Positions 1 to 9,251 of a stretch of 38,337 nucleotides of DNA are shown piece after piece. Every line of letters begins with the position of its first letter. Position 1 is the stretch's first letter. Source of the stretch: an uncultured Eudoraea sp. (lineage in GTDB: Bacteria; Bacteroidota; Bacteroidia; Flavobacteriales; Flavobacteriaceae); NCBI GenBank assembly GCA_905479615.1, contig CAJQNH010000041.1, positions 1 to 38,337 on the forward strand. The letters run 5' to 3'. The translations under genes were made by a program, and so were the position numbers. The notes under the pieces are model-generated. The model was not told the origin of the DNA and did no database searches. It saw nothing but the letters and a program-made list of their open reading frames with translations.

Positions 1-390
1 AAATCCCTTTTTCCTTTTCATCCTTAACATAGGTGTCTATTAATAAAGAATAGGTTTCAGAATGGATATTTTCCATCATAATCTGAAATCCATAAAAGAA
101 TTTAGCTTCTGAATATTGAACTTCATTCACGAAATTCTCTGCAAGGTTTTCATTTACTATTCCGTCTGAAGCGGCAAAAAATGCCAGGATATGCTTAACA
201 AAATACTTCTCATCATCACTAAGTTTATTGTTCCAGTCTGTTAAGTCTTCATGAAGATCTATCTCCTCCGCAGTCCAAAAACAAGCCTCACATTTTTTGT
301 ACCATTCCCACAAATCATGGTGTTGTATGGGAAATATCACAAATCGATCTTCGTTTTCCTGTAAAATTGGCTCAAAGGCTGCAGTCATTT
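1..390 (-). CDS. nrdB: Ribonucleoside-diphosphate reductase small (beta) subunit, partial (runs off the left edge)
   Basis: Reverse complement from ATG at 390 reads [82 protein letters not shown]..., typical class Ia NrdB N-terminus ([21 protein letters not shown]). Missing from the ORF track because it is truncated. Confidence 0.95.
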
Positions 391-606
391 TTTTTCTTTT
401 TATTAGTGTTAATGTAGGATGGAATTTCCTAAGAGTTGGGCTAACAAAGATTCAAAAATGTTATCAAATTGTAAAGGAGGTTTTATTAAATACTACCCAA
501 AGTTTTTAACACCGTATGTTGAAATCTAGGTTCGCCAGTGATGTTTGCTGCGTTTCTAGAAAAGTAAATTTCTGGAAAAAAAATGTCATTATTGGATGTG
601 AAAAAT

Positions 607-644
607 TAAACCAGAAAGTATAATAAAACATACTTCTTGGTTTA
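607..644. repeat. Imperfect inverted repeat/hairpin; terminator-like on the minus strand
   Basis: AAACCAGAAAGTAT (608-621) versus ATACTTCTTGGTTT (630-643), 12/14 paired with an 8-nt loop. On the minus strand it is followed by AATTTTT. Confidence 0.55.
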
Positions 645-888
645 TTAAATAAGTAAACTAAAACATTAATGATTTAATCCCTTGCTGTTGAGCTAACTAC
701 AAAATATGAAGGGTTTTAATTTAGCTTAGAAATAATTTGGCATTACTAATAGCTCATTTATACCATTGGCCCCTTGATATAAATATCTTTGTTGTAAAAA
801 TGAATAGATTTTAGATTATTCAGCTTTTTTCAAAAAATTAAGTCTCCTGCTAAGACAATACAAGGTAAAAAACAGACTAGCAACTTAA

Positions 889-1133
889 TACTTACAAAAA
901 CTACCGCCAAACCGTACGACTCAATAGATGTTAAAATTTTAATTACCGCTTGGGTCTGCTGATCTAGGTAGTTCCCCCGAAACCTAAAAATCGAACAAAT
1001 TTCATGACCAACATGATTGGTATGGTTATCCAATTAGCAATTTCACCTAAGGGTCTGCATTAAAGCAGCGGTTTTTCTATAAAGATATACCTCCCTCGAG
1101 TCGTACATAATGGTTTGGCAGTTTTATTTGTTC
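889..1133. repeat. ~240-bp element bounded by imperfect inverted repeats, with internal hairpins (MITE-like or structured RNA)
   Basis: GCCAAACCGTACGACTC (906-922) is the reverse complement of GAGTCGTAC-ATAAT-GGTTTGGC (1098-1119), apart from a 5-nt insertion. Weaker similarity continues outward (ACAAAAACTACC versus AGTTTTATTTGT). Internal hairpins include CATgACCAAcatgaTTGGTATG (1003-1024). Confidence 0.6.
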
Positions 1134-1221
1134 CTTAAAAACTAAAACTGCTATTATTCTTCAATGAACTTAATTTCGTTAAGCAACTATATTTATAAAA
1201 TCAATTGTTTACTTGCAAATA

Positions 1222-1557
1222 TTATTTTCTAAAGGCACTAAACTCGCCATCTAACCCAACAATTTCGTCATTGGGGTTTTCAAAAACTACATTTATACTG
1301 CCTTTTATAATTCTGTCATCAATATCATCAATAGAAATGGCATACTCTTTCCCTTTTGGAGAACACTTTTTTATAGTTTCAAAATTTAGTATCCTCTCAA
1401 GTTTTAGCTGTCTTTCCCACTCAATATTTAGCACATAACTGCCCGCTGCTAACATCTTCTTATCAGGCTTTTCTTCAATTGAACTACTGGAAGTGAAAAT
1501 TAAGGCCAAAACAACCCATAGGCCAGGCTTGAGGGATTTAATAAAGATATGTGGCAT
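1222..1557 (-). CDS. Small hypothetical exported protein (111 aa)
   Basis: ORF with hydrophobic N-terminus (PGLWVVLALIFTSSSS) followed by a soluble charged domain; follows the 57-aa ORF after 19 nt on the same strand. Confidence 0.5.
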   Translation of the reverse strand: MPHIFIKSLKPGLWVVLALIFTSSSSIEEKPDKKMLAAGSYVLNIEWERQLKLERILNFETIKKCSPKGKEYAISIDDIDDRIIKGSINVVFENPNDEIVGLDGEFSAFRK

Positions 1558-1576
1558 GGTAGTTACTTTTATGTTT

Positions 1577-1750
1577 TTACTCCGTACATAATTCTGATAT
1601 TTCGCCCTGTTCTTCAGCTAAAAGATGATCAATGTTATTTCCGGCGAGCACTACTTCATCTACAAGTACTGAACGTTCTTTTTTATCCGTTAAAACTGCA
1701 AGCAGTATAACTAAGATTAAAAGGGTAAAAAATATAACACATTTTTTCAT
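1577..1750 (-). CDS. Small secreted or membrane-anchored peptide (57 aa), hypothetical
   Basis: ATG at 1750 to TAA at 1577: MKKCVIFFTLLILVILLAVLTDKKERSVLVDEVVLAGNNIDHLLAEEQGEISELCTE. Signal/TM-like N-terminus and acidic tail; below the ORF-track length cutoff. Confidence 0.45.
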   Translation of the reverse strand: MKKCVIFFTLLILVILLAVLTDKKERSVLVDEVVLAGNNIDHLLAEEQGEISELCTE

Positions 1751-2115
1751 CAGTTCGCTATGCTTTTCAAGCGTGCAACAGGCCTCTTATATCGAAAATT
1801 TTGAATTGGCAAAGTATGTACTTACAAATAATCTACATCGCTTATTTGTATAATTGGTATGGAATTATGTGTAAATTGCCTTACAAATTCTGTTTTTAAA
1901 TGAACTTTTTTAGCCTTTTATATATTATTTTGTTATAAATCTAACATTCTGTTTTTTTTAAAACAAAGATTATAGTCGTTTAAAATTTTCTTTAGAATGC
2001 AATCTTTAAGTGTTTAAGCGCTGGTCATACGCCTATTTAATCTATCTATACAAATTTCAACAAGTCTTACTAGTAGTACTCCTAATTTTGTAACTTACAA
2101 GAATATACTTAGGTA

Positions 2116-2850
2116 ATGTTGCAAGCTGTTATTGTAGATGATGAAAAAAAGGCCCTTCAAAGCCTTTCATGGGAATTGGAGAATTTCAGCGATGAAATAG
2201 ATGTCGTCGCTTCCTTTACCGATCCTTTTGAAGCATTAAATTATCTTACCCACAACACCCCGGACTGTTTGTTTTTGGATATTGAAATGCCCACCATGGA
2301 TGGATTTCAATTCATTCAAAAATTAAGCAATAAGGATTTTCCTGTTGTGATTACTACAGCCTACAATCAATATGCCATAAAAGCACTTAAGAATGAGGCG
2401 ATTGATTATCTTTTAAAACCTATTGATTCGGACGACTTAAAAGAGACTATTGTAAAAATTAAAAAGTTTAATACAAAAAATTATACTGCAGATAAACTGG
2501 AAAAAATTCTCATCAATTTTAATACTAATGAAAAACATAAAAAAATTACTTTCAATACCGATGGGAAATTAGTATTCCTGGAAAGTGAGCAGATCCTATA
2601 TGCTGAATCTGACGGCAATTACAGTACTATTTACCTTGTAGATGGACATAAGATTGTGCTTACTAAAAAATTAAAAGAAGTTAATGAATTGCTGCCAAGT
2701 GATTCCTTTTTCAGGATTCATAACTCTTATGTAATCAACCTTACGAAAATTAAGGAGTTTCTCAAAACCGACGGATATGTTGTACTTCAATCCAATCATA
2801 AAATACCCGTTTCCCGTCAAAAAAAGTCTGATTTTTTGGATTTGTTATAA
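2116..2850 (+). CDS. LytTR-family response regulator
   Basis: REC domain (VDDEKKA, LFLDIEMPTMDGFQFI, ..LKPID) plus C-terminal LytTR domain (ILYAESDGNYSTIYL, FFRIHNSYVINL). Confidence 0.95.
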   Translation: MLQAVIVDDEKKALQSLSWELENFSDEIDVVASFTDPFEALNYLTHNTPDCLFLDIEMPTMDGFQFIQKLSNKDFPVVITTAYNQYAIKALKNEAIDYLLKPIDSDDLKETIVKIKKFNTKNYTADKLEKILINFNTNEKHKKITFNTDGKLVFLESEQILYAESDGNYSTIYLVDGHKIVLTKKLKEVNELLPSDSFFRIHNSYVINLTKIKEFLKTDGYVVLQSNHKIPVSRQKKSDFLDLL

Positions 2851-2868
2851 TCAATTCGAGAATTACCT

Positions 2869-4836
2869 ATGCTAAAGAGTTTTAAAACCCCCCTTATTCC
2901 CTATGTTTTTGTTAACTATTCAAGCTTTTTTTGTCTTATTATCATACTCTTTATTGATAATGCCAACGCACAGAAGTACTCCGAAAGTTTCAAAGAAACA
3001 ACCGATAGTCTTATATCCAAAGCTCCTCAAACTTACCATGATTTAGACGTCATACTTAAGCCCATACAGCGGGACACCAGCTTAATGCGTTATTTTGCCA
3101 ATGCTTCAACCAAAGAAAACTACCCTGAAGGCAAGTCCTATGCACTTAATCAATTGGGCATATCTTACCGGGATTATGCACTCTATGGCAAAGCCGTTAA
3201 ACTACACCAAATGGCTTTAGAAGCTGCCGAAGTAAGAAACAATACAGAATTTCAAATTTACAGTTTAACTATGTTAAGCACCGTCTATCGGCAAACTGAG
3301 GCTATACCCTCAGCTTTAGACTGCGCCCAAAAGGTAATAGATCTGGCTCAGTCTCTAGAACAGCCTAATGAAGATATTAAAAGGAACTTAAATTTATCTC
3401 TGAGCAGTATTGGCCATATTTATAGAACTCTGGGCCAATACGATCTTGCTATTGCCAGTTTCAAGAAAGCAATAGCGCTAGAGGCCAAATTGGACAATTT
3501 CCTTGGGCTTGCCATGAATTATATGGGAATTGCAGAATGCCTTGAAGCCCAGAGTAAGCTTGAAGAATCGCTTGAAAATTATGAAAAATCCAAGGTCTTT
3601 AATGAAAAGGTTGGATCAAAAAGAATCAACATCAAGTCAAATCTCGGAATTGCACACATATATGTTCATCAGGGAAAAAACAATGAAGCGCTTCAAATTT
3701 TTGAATCCATTCTTGAACTATCTAAAGATTTGGGCGACATGAGGATTGTTTCCGCAATTTATATAAATATAGGCTGGGCACAAATGCAAAATAATCAGTT
3801 TGAGGAGTCTCAACAAAATCTAAATAAAGGATTAGAAATAGCTAAGAAATATAACCTGCTTAGTGAGATGGAAGAGGTATACTCATTCTTAGCCGATTTA
3901 TGGGAATATAAAGATGATTTCAAAAAATCTAAAGAATTCTTTACAGAAGCGGCACTTGTGGAGGAAATAATTTCCAATGATCGTAATAAGCGATATTTAG
4001 CCGATTTAATTTCTCGTTCTGAGGCAGAGAAAAAGAACAGTGAGATAGAAGTACTTGCAAAAGAGAATGAAATCATAAACTTAAAGCTTCGAAGAAATCA
4101 AAATACCTTATTGATTGGCACCTTATTATTCGCCTTGTTTACGCTAATGATATATATTTTATACAGACAAGACCAGCTCAAAAGCGATAAGAAGGTGCTC
4201 ACCCTGGAGCAAAGTATGCTTCGCAGCCAGATGAATCCTCATTTTTTATTTAATTCGCTAAATTCTATAAAGCTCTATATCATAAACAATGAAAAAAAGA
4301 ACGCTGTCCATTACCTAAATAAGTTTTCAAAATTAGTACGTAAAATACTTGAGGCCTCTTCGATTAAGGAAATACCTTTGGCTGAAGAGTTAGAAACGGT
4401 AGAATTATATATGACAATCGAAAATATTCGTTTTTCCAATGAAATACAGTTTAAAATAATCATAGATGAAGATATTGATCCACATATAGTTAAAATTCCT
4501 TCTCTTATTCTTCAACCCTTTTTAGAAAACGCCCTATGGCATGGTCTCTCTTCAAAAGATGGTGACAAATCCATTTTATTATATATAGGTAAAGGGAAAA
4601 ACGGTTATATAGATATTTCTATAACCGATAATGGAGTGGGAAGAGAAGTTGCCGAAAAGCTCAAAGAAAGTAAGGTTCTAAAAAGAAAATCTGTCGGGAT
4701 CAATATTACCAAAGAACGTTTGGCTAATTTTTCCAAGGATTATAAAAATACGTTTGAGATGGAAATTGTGGACCTTTATGATAAGCAGGAAGCAGCCTGT
4801 GGAACTAAGGTAATTTTACATATTCCCATTATTTAG
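2869..4836 (+). CDS. Sensor histidine kinase with signal peptide, periplasmic TPR region, TM helix and LytS-type kinase domain
   Basis: N-terminal hydrophobic segment, TPR-like repeats (e.g. GQYDLAIASFKKAIALEAKL), TM helix NTLLIGTLLFALFTLMIYIL, His_kinase motif SQMNPHFLFNSLNSIKLYI, and ATPase motif DNGVGR. Confidence 0.93.
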   Translation: MLKSFKTPLIPYVFVNYSSFFCLIIILFIDNANAQKYSESFKETTDSLISKAPQTYHDLDVILKPIQRDTSLMRYFANASTKENYPEGKSYALNQLGISYRDYALYGKAVKLHQMALEAAEVRNNTEFQIYSLTMLSTVYRQTEAIPSALDCAQKVIDLAQSLEQPNEDIKRNLNLSLSSIGHIYRTLGQYDLAIASFKKAIALEAKLDNFLGLAMNYMGIAECLEAQSKLEESLENYEKSKVFNEKVGSKRINIKSNLGIAHIYVHQGKNNEALQIFESILELSKDLGDMRIVSAIYINIGWAQMQNNQFEESQQNLNKGLEIAKKYNLLSEMEEVYSFLADLWEYKDDFKKSKEFFTEAALVEEIISNDRNKRYLADLISRSEAEKKNSEIEVLAKENEIINLKLRRNQNTLLIGTLLFALFTLMIYILYRQDQLKSDKKVLTLEQSMLRSQMNPHFLFNSLNSIKLYIINNEKKNAVHYLNKFSKLVRKILEASSIKEIPLAEELETVELYMTIENIRFSNEIQFKIIIDEDIDPHIVKIPSLILQPFLENALWHGLSSKDGDKSILLYIGKGKNGYIDISITDNGVGREVAEKLKESKVLKRKSVGINITKERLANFSKDYKNTFEMEIVDLYDKQEAACGTKVILHIPII

Positions 4837-5398
4837 AATTATTCACGGCTATTTTTTCCAATTCCTGATACCATTCTTTGCCAAATTTTCTAATCAGTGC
4901 CTCTTTCACAAACTTATAAATGGGGATTTTCAATTCTTCTCCCAAAGAACATGCCGGATCGCAAATTTCCCATTTATGATAATTCACCGCGGTAAGCTGC
5001 TCATATTCTGTAATTCTTACCGGATATAAATGACAGGAGACAGGTTTTCTCCATTTTGTCGCTCCATTGTTATAAGCTTCTTCCAGGCCACATTTTGCGA
5101 TCCCTTTTTCGGAGTAAATTACATATGCACATTCTTCTTTATTAATCAAAGGTGTTTCCCATTCGCCATCGGCGCCCTTTATAAAGGCTCCTTGTTCTTC
5201 TATGGCTGAAACTCCTTCAGCCCTTAGGAAAGGCTTGACATCTGTGTAGATATCAACTAAAATTTCAGTCTCCTTGTCCTCTAACGGAGCTCCCGCCTCA
5301 CCGTCTATACAGCAGGCACCCTTGCATGCAGATAAATTACATACAAATTCCTTTTCCAAAATATCATCAGAGATAATGGCTTTGCCAATTTCAAACAT
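4829..5398 (-). CDS. DUF3109-family cysteine-cluster protein
   Basis: Cys-rich motif CNLSACKGACCIDGEAGAPLEDKE, then CGLEEAYNNGATKWRKPVSCHLYPVR and CDPACSLG. Confidence 0.85.
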   Translation of the reverse strand: MFEIGKAIISDDILEKEFVCNLSACKGACCIDGEAGAPLEDKETEILVDIYTDVKPFLRAEGVSAIEEQGAFIKGADGEWETPLINKEECAYVIYSEKGIAKCGLEEAYNNGATKWRKPVSCHLYPVRITEYEQLTAVNYHKWEICDPACSLGEELKIPIYKFVKEALIRKFGKEWYQELEKIAVNNSK

Positions 5399-5520
5399 CT
5401 TTTAAAATTAAAGGGGTAAAGATAATTATTGAATTTTATATACCTAAAATATTTGTTCTTCTGTGATCCAAAAACATTAGGTATACGTAAATTTGCCAGC
5501 TTATATAATTTGATAGTCTA

Positions 5521-6093
5521 ATGAATTTTAACTTAAGAGAAATAGCCTCGGCCAGTATGATCCTTTTTGCTGTAATAGACATAGTAGGAAGCGTTCCTAT
5601 AATTATCAGTCTTCGAAACAAAGTGGGGCATATACAATCGGGAAAAGCCACTATTGTAGCAGCTTGTATTATGATAGCCTTTTTATTTATTGGTGAGGAA
5701 ATTCTGAAACTAATAGGGATAGATGTAAATTCATTTGCGGTGGCAGGTGCCTTTGTTTTGTTTTTTTTAGCCATTGAAATGATTTTAGGGATAGCACTTT
5801 ATAAGGACGACGCCCCTGAAAGTGCTTCTATAGTTCCCATTGCATTTCCTCTTATTGCTGGCGCAGGTACTATGACCGCACTCCTTTCTTTGAGAGCAGA
5901 ATTTTATGTTGAGAACATTATTGTGGCTATTATTATAAATATTATTTTTGTTTATATAGTTTTAAAATCGTCAAAGGCAATTGAAAGAATACTTGGAAAG
6001 AATGGGATAAATATAATTCGGAAAGTTTTTGGAGTAATCCTATTAGCTATAGCAGTTAAGTTATTTACTTCAAATATTAACCAACTCTTTTAG
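5521..6093 (+). CDS. MarC-family integral membrane protein
   Basis: About six TM helices; MarC-like motifs (VDIVGSVPIIISL, PIAFPLIAGAGTMTALLSL). Confidence 0.9.
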   Translation: MNFNLREIASASMILFAVIDIVGSVPIIISLRNKVGHIQSGKATIVAACIMIAFLFIGEEILKLIGIDVNSFAVAGAFVLFFLAIEMILGIALYKDDAPESASIVPIAFPLIAGAGTMTALLSLRAEFYVENIIVAIIINIIFVYIVLKSSKAIERILGKNGINIIRKVFGVILLAIAVKLFTSNINQLF

Positions 6094-6140
6094 TATTGAT
6101 TTTTGATCGCAAAGGGGGTGAAAAACTAGAAACAACTAAG

Positions 6141-6344
6141 ATGAATAAAACATTAACTATTGTGCTTATAATCCTGGCACTTGTTCTTATTACTTACAAT
6201 GTTACGCTTGTTGATTTTGATGAGCCCTTGAAGGGAAATAGCGTTGTTGCCTTAATAGGGATTGTGGCCTCTTTGTGCGCTATATTGCTGCTATTAATTT
6301 ATCTGACTTCTAAAAAAATTCAGAAAAAAATAGAAGATAATTAG
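6141..6344 (+). CDS. Small two-TM membrane protein (67 aa), hypothetical
   Basis: MNKTLTIVLIILALVLITYNV...; the first ATG in the ORF is at 6141 (the track ORF starts at a TTG at 6096). Confidence 0.6.
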   Translation: MNKTLTIVLIILALVLITYNVTLVDFDEPLKGNSVVALIGIVASLCAILLLLIYLTSKKIQKKIEDN

Positions 6345-6358
6345 TTGTTAAATTCAAA

Positions 6359-7963
6359 CTATTCTTTTCCTTTTTGCTGAATTGTGGGCAGATCCAATTC
6401 CAGAACTTTCTGTAGCATACTGTCTGAAGTTGACTTTATTTTTGCATTCAGGTTTGAGTTAAATAACTGCTCAGCCAAAGCTCCTTTTAAGTAGCGTTTT
6501 ATCTTATCTTCAAAATCATAGAAATTAATTTTAATGTTGCGATCTATTGAGTAGTCTACGAACTTTTCAAAAACTATGTCATCCACATTAAAATTCTGGA
6601 CAAATTCGGCTTCCGAGTAATTAGAATATCTATTTCTGTCTTCCTCTAAATGTTCAAATATAAACCTGGACATGAAACCAAGACTTTCCAGACTTTCAAC
6701 AGCTTCTTCTTCATTAGTTCCAATTGGCACGAAAACATCAGGAATTATGCCACCGCCACCATAAACCACTTTACCCTTGGGAGTCGTGAACTTCAAAGAA
6801 TCTGCTACTTTAATACTATCAACAGAAATCAACTCGCCATTATGATAGCGCTCTGTAAATTTTTGATAATAGTCTTTATTTCCATTTTTATAGGTCTTCT
6901 GAATGGAACGCCCTGTAGGTGTGTAATAACGAGAGACTGTCAGGCGCACAGCTGAGCCGTCACCCAGTTCCATTTCTCGTTGAACCAATCCTTTACCAAA
7001 AGATCTGCGACCTACTATTGTTCCTATATCGTTATCTTGCAAAGCTCCTGCTATTATTTCACTGGCGGAGGCAGAGCGCTCATTTATTAAAACATAAACT
7101 GGTTTATCTTCAAAATTACCCTTTTTGGTAGCAAAGGTTTTTTCTATTTTCCCTTTTTTATTTTTAGTATATAAGATTAACTTATCATCCCGTAAAAATT
7201 CGTCAGCTAACTGCTCTGCAATTCCCAGATAACCTCCGGGATTATCTCTTAGATCAAGAGTTAGTTTTTTTGCTCCCTGACGTTGCAGTATTCGCAGTGC
7301 CATGTTGAATTCTTTATAGGTAGATTCGGCAAATCTGTTTATTTTTATATATCCCATTTCAGGGGTAAGCATATAATATGCCTGAACGCTTTTTATTGGT
7401 ATCCTATCTCGCTTAAGATTTACATTAAACAATCTATTCTCAGATTTACGATAAACCTGAAGTTCAACTGCCGATCCATTTTGTCCTTTCAATCTATCTA
7501 CAATAACATCACTCGGTAATCTCTTCCCATAAAGGGTATCACTGCCCGCCATGAGTATTCGATCTCCTGCCTTAATACCTTTAAGGAAACTAGGACCCTT
7601 TTCTACAGTTCTTATTACGGTGATAGTATCCTTATACATATAAAAATTTATCCCAATGCCCACAAAATCCCCCTTCATATTTTCAGCTACCCGGGTCATT
7701 TCACTTTTGGGAATATAAACCGAATGAGGATCCAGTTTATCCAGAATATTATTTACAGTAACATCTACTATACTATCTGTATTAATATCATCAACATACT
7801 CATAATCAATATAATCTATAAGCCTGTTAAGCTTATCCTTTTTAGAATTCGTTGTAAATAATTTCTCTGGTGTATCGTTAAAATGAAGTTTCCCGCCCAC
7901 AAAGATTCCTAGCGCCATAGCCAGGGCTACGATTGTTGGCAATATATAATAATGCTTCTTCAT
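6359..7963 (-). CDS. S41-family C-terminal processing peptidase (PDZ domain)
   Basis: Signal/TM N-terminus, PDZ region (VEKGPSFLKGIKAGDRIL), catalytic region (LDLRDNPGGYL..., NERSASASEIIAGALQDN, GRRSFGKGLVQ). Confidence 0.95.
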   Translation of the reverse strand: MKKHYYILPTIVALAMALGIFVGGKLHFNDTPEKLFTTNSKKDKLNRLIDYIDYEYVDDINTDSIVDVTVNNILDKLDPHSVYIPKSEMTRVAENMKGDFVGIGINFYMYKDTITVIRTVEKGPSFLKGIKAGDRILMAGSDTLYGKRLPSDVIVDRLKGQNGSAVELQVYRKSENRLFNVNLKRDRIPIKSVQAYYMLTPEMGYIKINRFAESTYKEFNMALRILQRQGAKKLTLDLRDNPGGYLGIAEQLADEFLRDDKLILYTKNKKGKIEKTFATKKGNFEDKPVYVLINERSASASEIIAGALQDNDIGTIVGRRSFGKGLVQREMELGDGSAVRLTVSRYYTPTGRSIQKTYKNGNKDYYQKFTERYHNGELISVDSIKVADSLKFTTPKGKVVYGGGGIIPDVFVPIGTNEEEAVESLESLGFMSRFIFEHLEEDRNRYSNYSEAEFVQNFNVDDIVFEKFVDYSIDRNIKINFYDFEDKIKRYLKGALAEQLFNSNLNAKIKSTSDSMLQKVLELDLPTIQQKGKE

Positions 7964-7979
7964 TTAGTCCAATTATAAT

Positions 7980-8489
7980 TTAAACAGCGCTTTCAATAGT
8001 AGGCAGGTGTTGCAATTCAACACCTGCCCTTTTAAGAAATTCTAATCCTGAATTATCTTTATACTCAATTTGGTATACTACACGTTTTATCCCAGATTGG
8101 TGAATAAGCTTACTGCATTCCCGACAGGGTGATAGCGTTATATATAAAGTGGCACCTTCACAAGACTGTGTCGAAGCAGCCACCTTGGAAAGGGCATTTG
8201 CCTCAGCATGTAGAACATACCATTTGGTATATCCTTCATCATCCTCACAAAAATTTTCAAATCCGGTAGGTGTACCATTATAACCATCCGAGATAATCAT
8301 CCTCTTCTTAACCACAATAGCTCCTACCTGTTTGCGCTTACAATAGGACAATTTACCCCATTCATGAGCCATTCTCAAATAAGCTTTGTCGTATTTTTCC
8401 TGTTTACTTTGTTTCACCAAACAGAATCTTTGTATGCCCCATGTTAATTCTGGTAAAGCACTAAGATACCTGCTTTGGGAAAGTTCCAC
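7980..8489 (-). CDS. dCMP/cytidine deaminase family protein (ComEB-like)
   Basis: HAEANAL and PCRECSKLI zinc motifs; YNGTPTGFENFCEDDEG. The true start is probably near 8417-8420 (see findings). Confidence 0.92.
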   Translation of the reverse strand: MELSQSRYLSALPELTWGIQRFCLVKQSKQEKYDKAYLRMAHEWGKLSYCKRKQVGAIVVKKRMIISDGYNGTPTGFENFCEDDEGYTKWYVLHAEANALSKVAASTQSCEGATLYITLSPCRECSKLIHQSGIKRVVYQIEYKDNSGLEFLKRAGVELQHLPTIESAV

Positions 8490-8595
8490 AACCTTATATG
8501 GTTAATTTTTAATTAAAACCGTTGTCTGGTATATAAAACCCGGGAAATTATACCCTTCACACTTATTAAAGTTAAAAGGATAAAATAGATACCTA

Positions 8596-9180
8596 CTACC
8601 ACGGCCAGCTATTTAATAGCATAGGTATGGTAAGTAAAATAATTACTGAAGAAATAAATACTGCGAATACTGACCGCTTGATGCCGAACTTTGTTTGCCC
8701 TATATAGGCCAGTGTTAGTATTGAAAATATTACTGTGATCTGCGAAATTTCTATTCCGCTGGCAAAACCTAATAAAGGCCCAATTTTTTCCTCTTCTTCA
8801 CTCATCAGCATATTGAAGTAATTAGAAAACCCAAAGCCATGTATTATACCAAAAAAAGTTGTGGCAAATTCAAGTAGGTATGCCTTGTTTTTACCTTGGA
8901 CCATAAAAACCTGCACTATATTAAAAAATGCAGTCAACAATATGGTTGCCGGAATTAAGAATTCAACTAATTCTACATTAACGTTAATAATGCCATAGGC
9001 AGATAACAGCAGGGAAAGGCAATGAGCAATGGTAAATAACGTAGCTAATACAATTACTTTCTTCCAATGCTTAAATGTAAAAGGTGCGGTAAGGGCAGCG
9101 AGAAATAAAACATGATCATAAGCTCCCCAATCCAATACATGGTTAATTCCAAGTTTGCAATAGAACCAAAAATCATACAT
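8596..9180 (-). CDS. HupE/UreJ-family membrane protein
   Basis: GINHVLDWGAYDHVLFLAAL and FGIIHGFGFSN motifs; multiple TM helices. Confidence 0.88.
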   Translation of the reverse strand: MYDFWFYCKLGINHVLDWGAYDHVLFLAALTAPFTFKHWKKVIVLATLFTIAHCLSLLLSAYGIINVNVELVEFLIPATILLTAFFNIVQVFMVQGKNKAYLLEFATTFFGIIHGFGFSNYFNMLMSEEEEKIGPLLGFASGIEISQITVIFSILTLAYIGQTKFGIKRSVFAVFISSVIILLTIPMLLNSWPW

Positions 9181-9251
9181 GCCAAATTCTTTTAAAAATC
9201 ATTGGATTAAAAAATTGTCTTATAACGCAATTCCATCATTCTGTATACTCA

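Noticed and set aside
297-509. 70-aa plus-strand ORF
   Set aside because: Largely antisense to the clear nrdB coding sequence; no recognisable family.
670-720. tRNA-like stretch (TGTTGAGCTAACTAC)
   Set aside because: Resembles D-arm wording but no acceptor, T-arm or CCA-compatible cloverleaf can be drawn.
830-1033. 67-aa minus-strand ORF with a hydrophobic C-terminus
   Set aside because: Starts at TTG right after a TAA, overlaps the left arm and interior hairpins of the inverted-repeat element, and no family is recognisable. Treated as probably spurious, though a decayed membrane-protein fragment is not excluded.
6650-7519. Several plus-strand ORFs (101, 70, 78 aa) opposite the S41 peptidase
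   Set aside because: Fully antisense to a well-supported protease gene; low-complexity translations without motifs.
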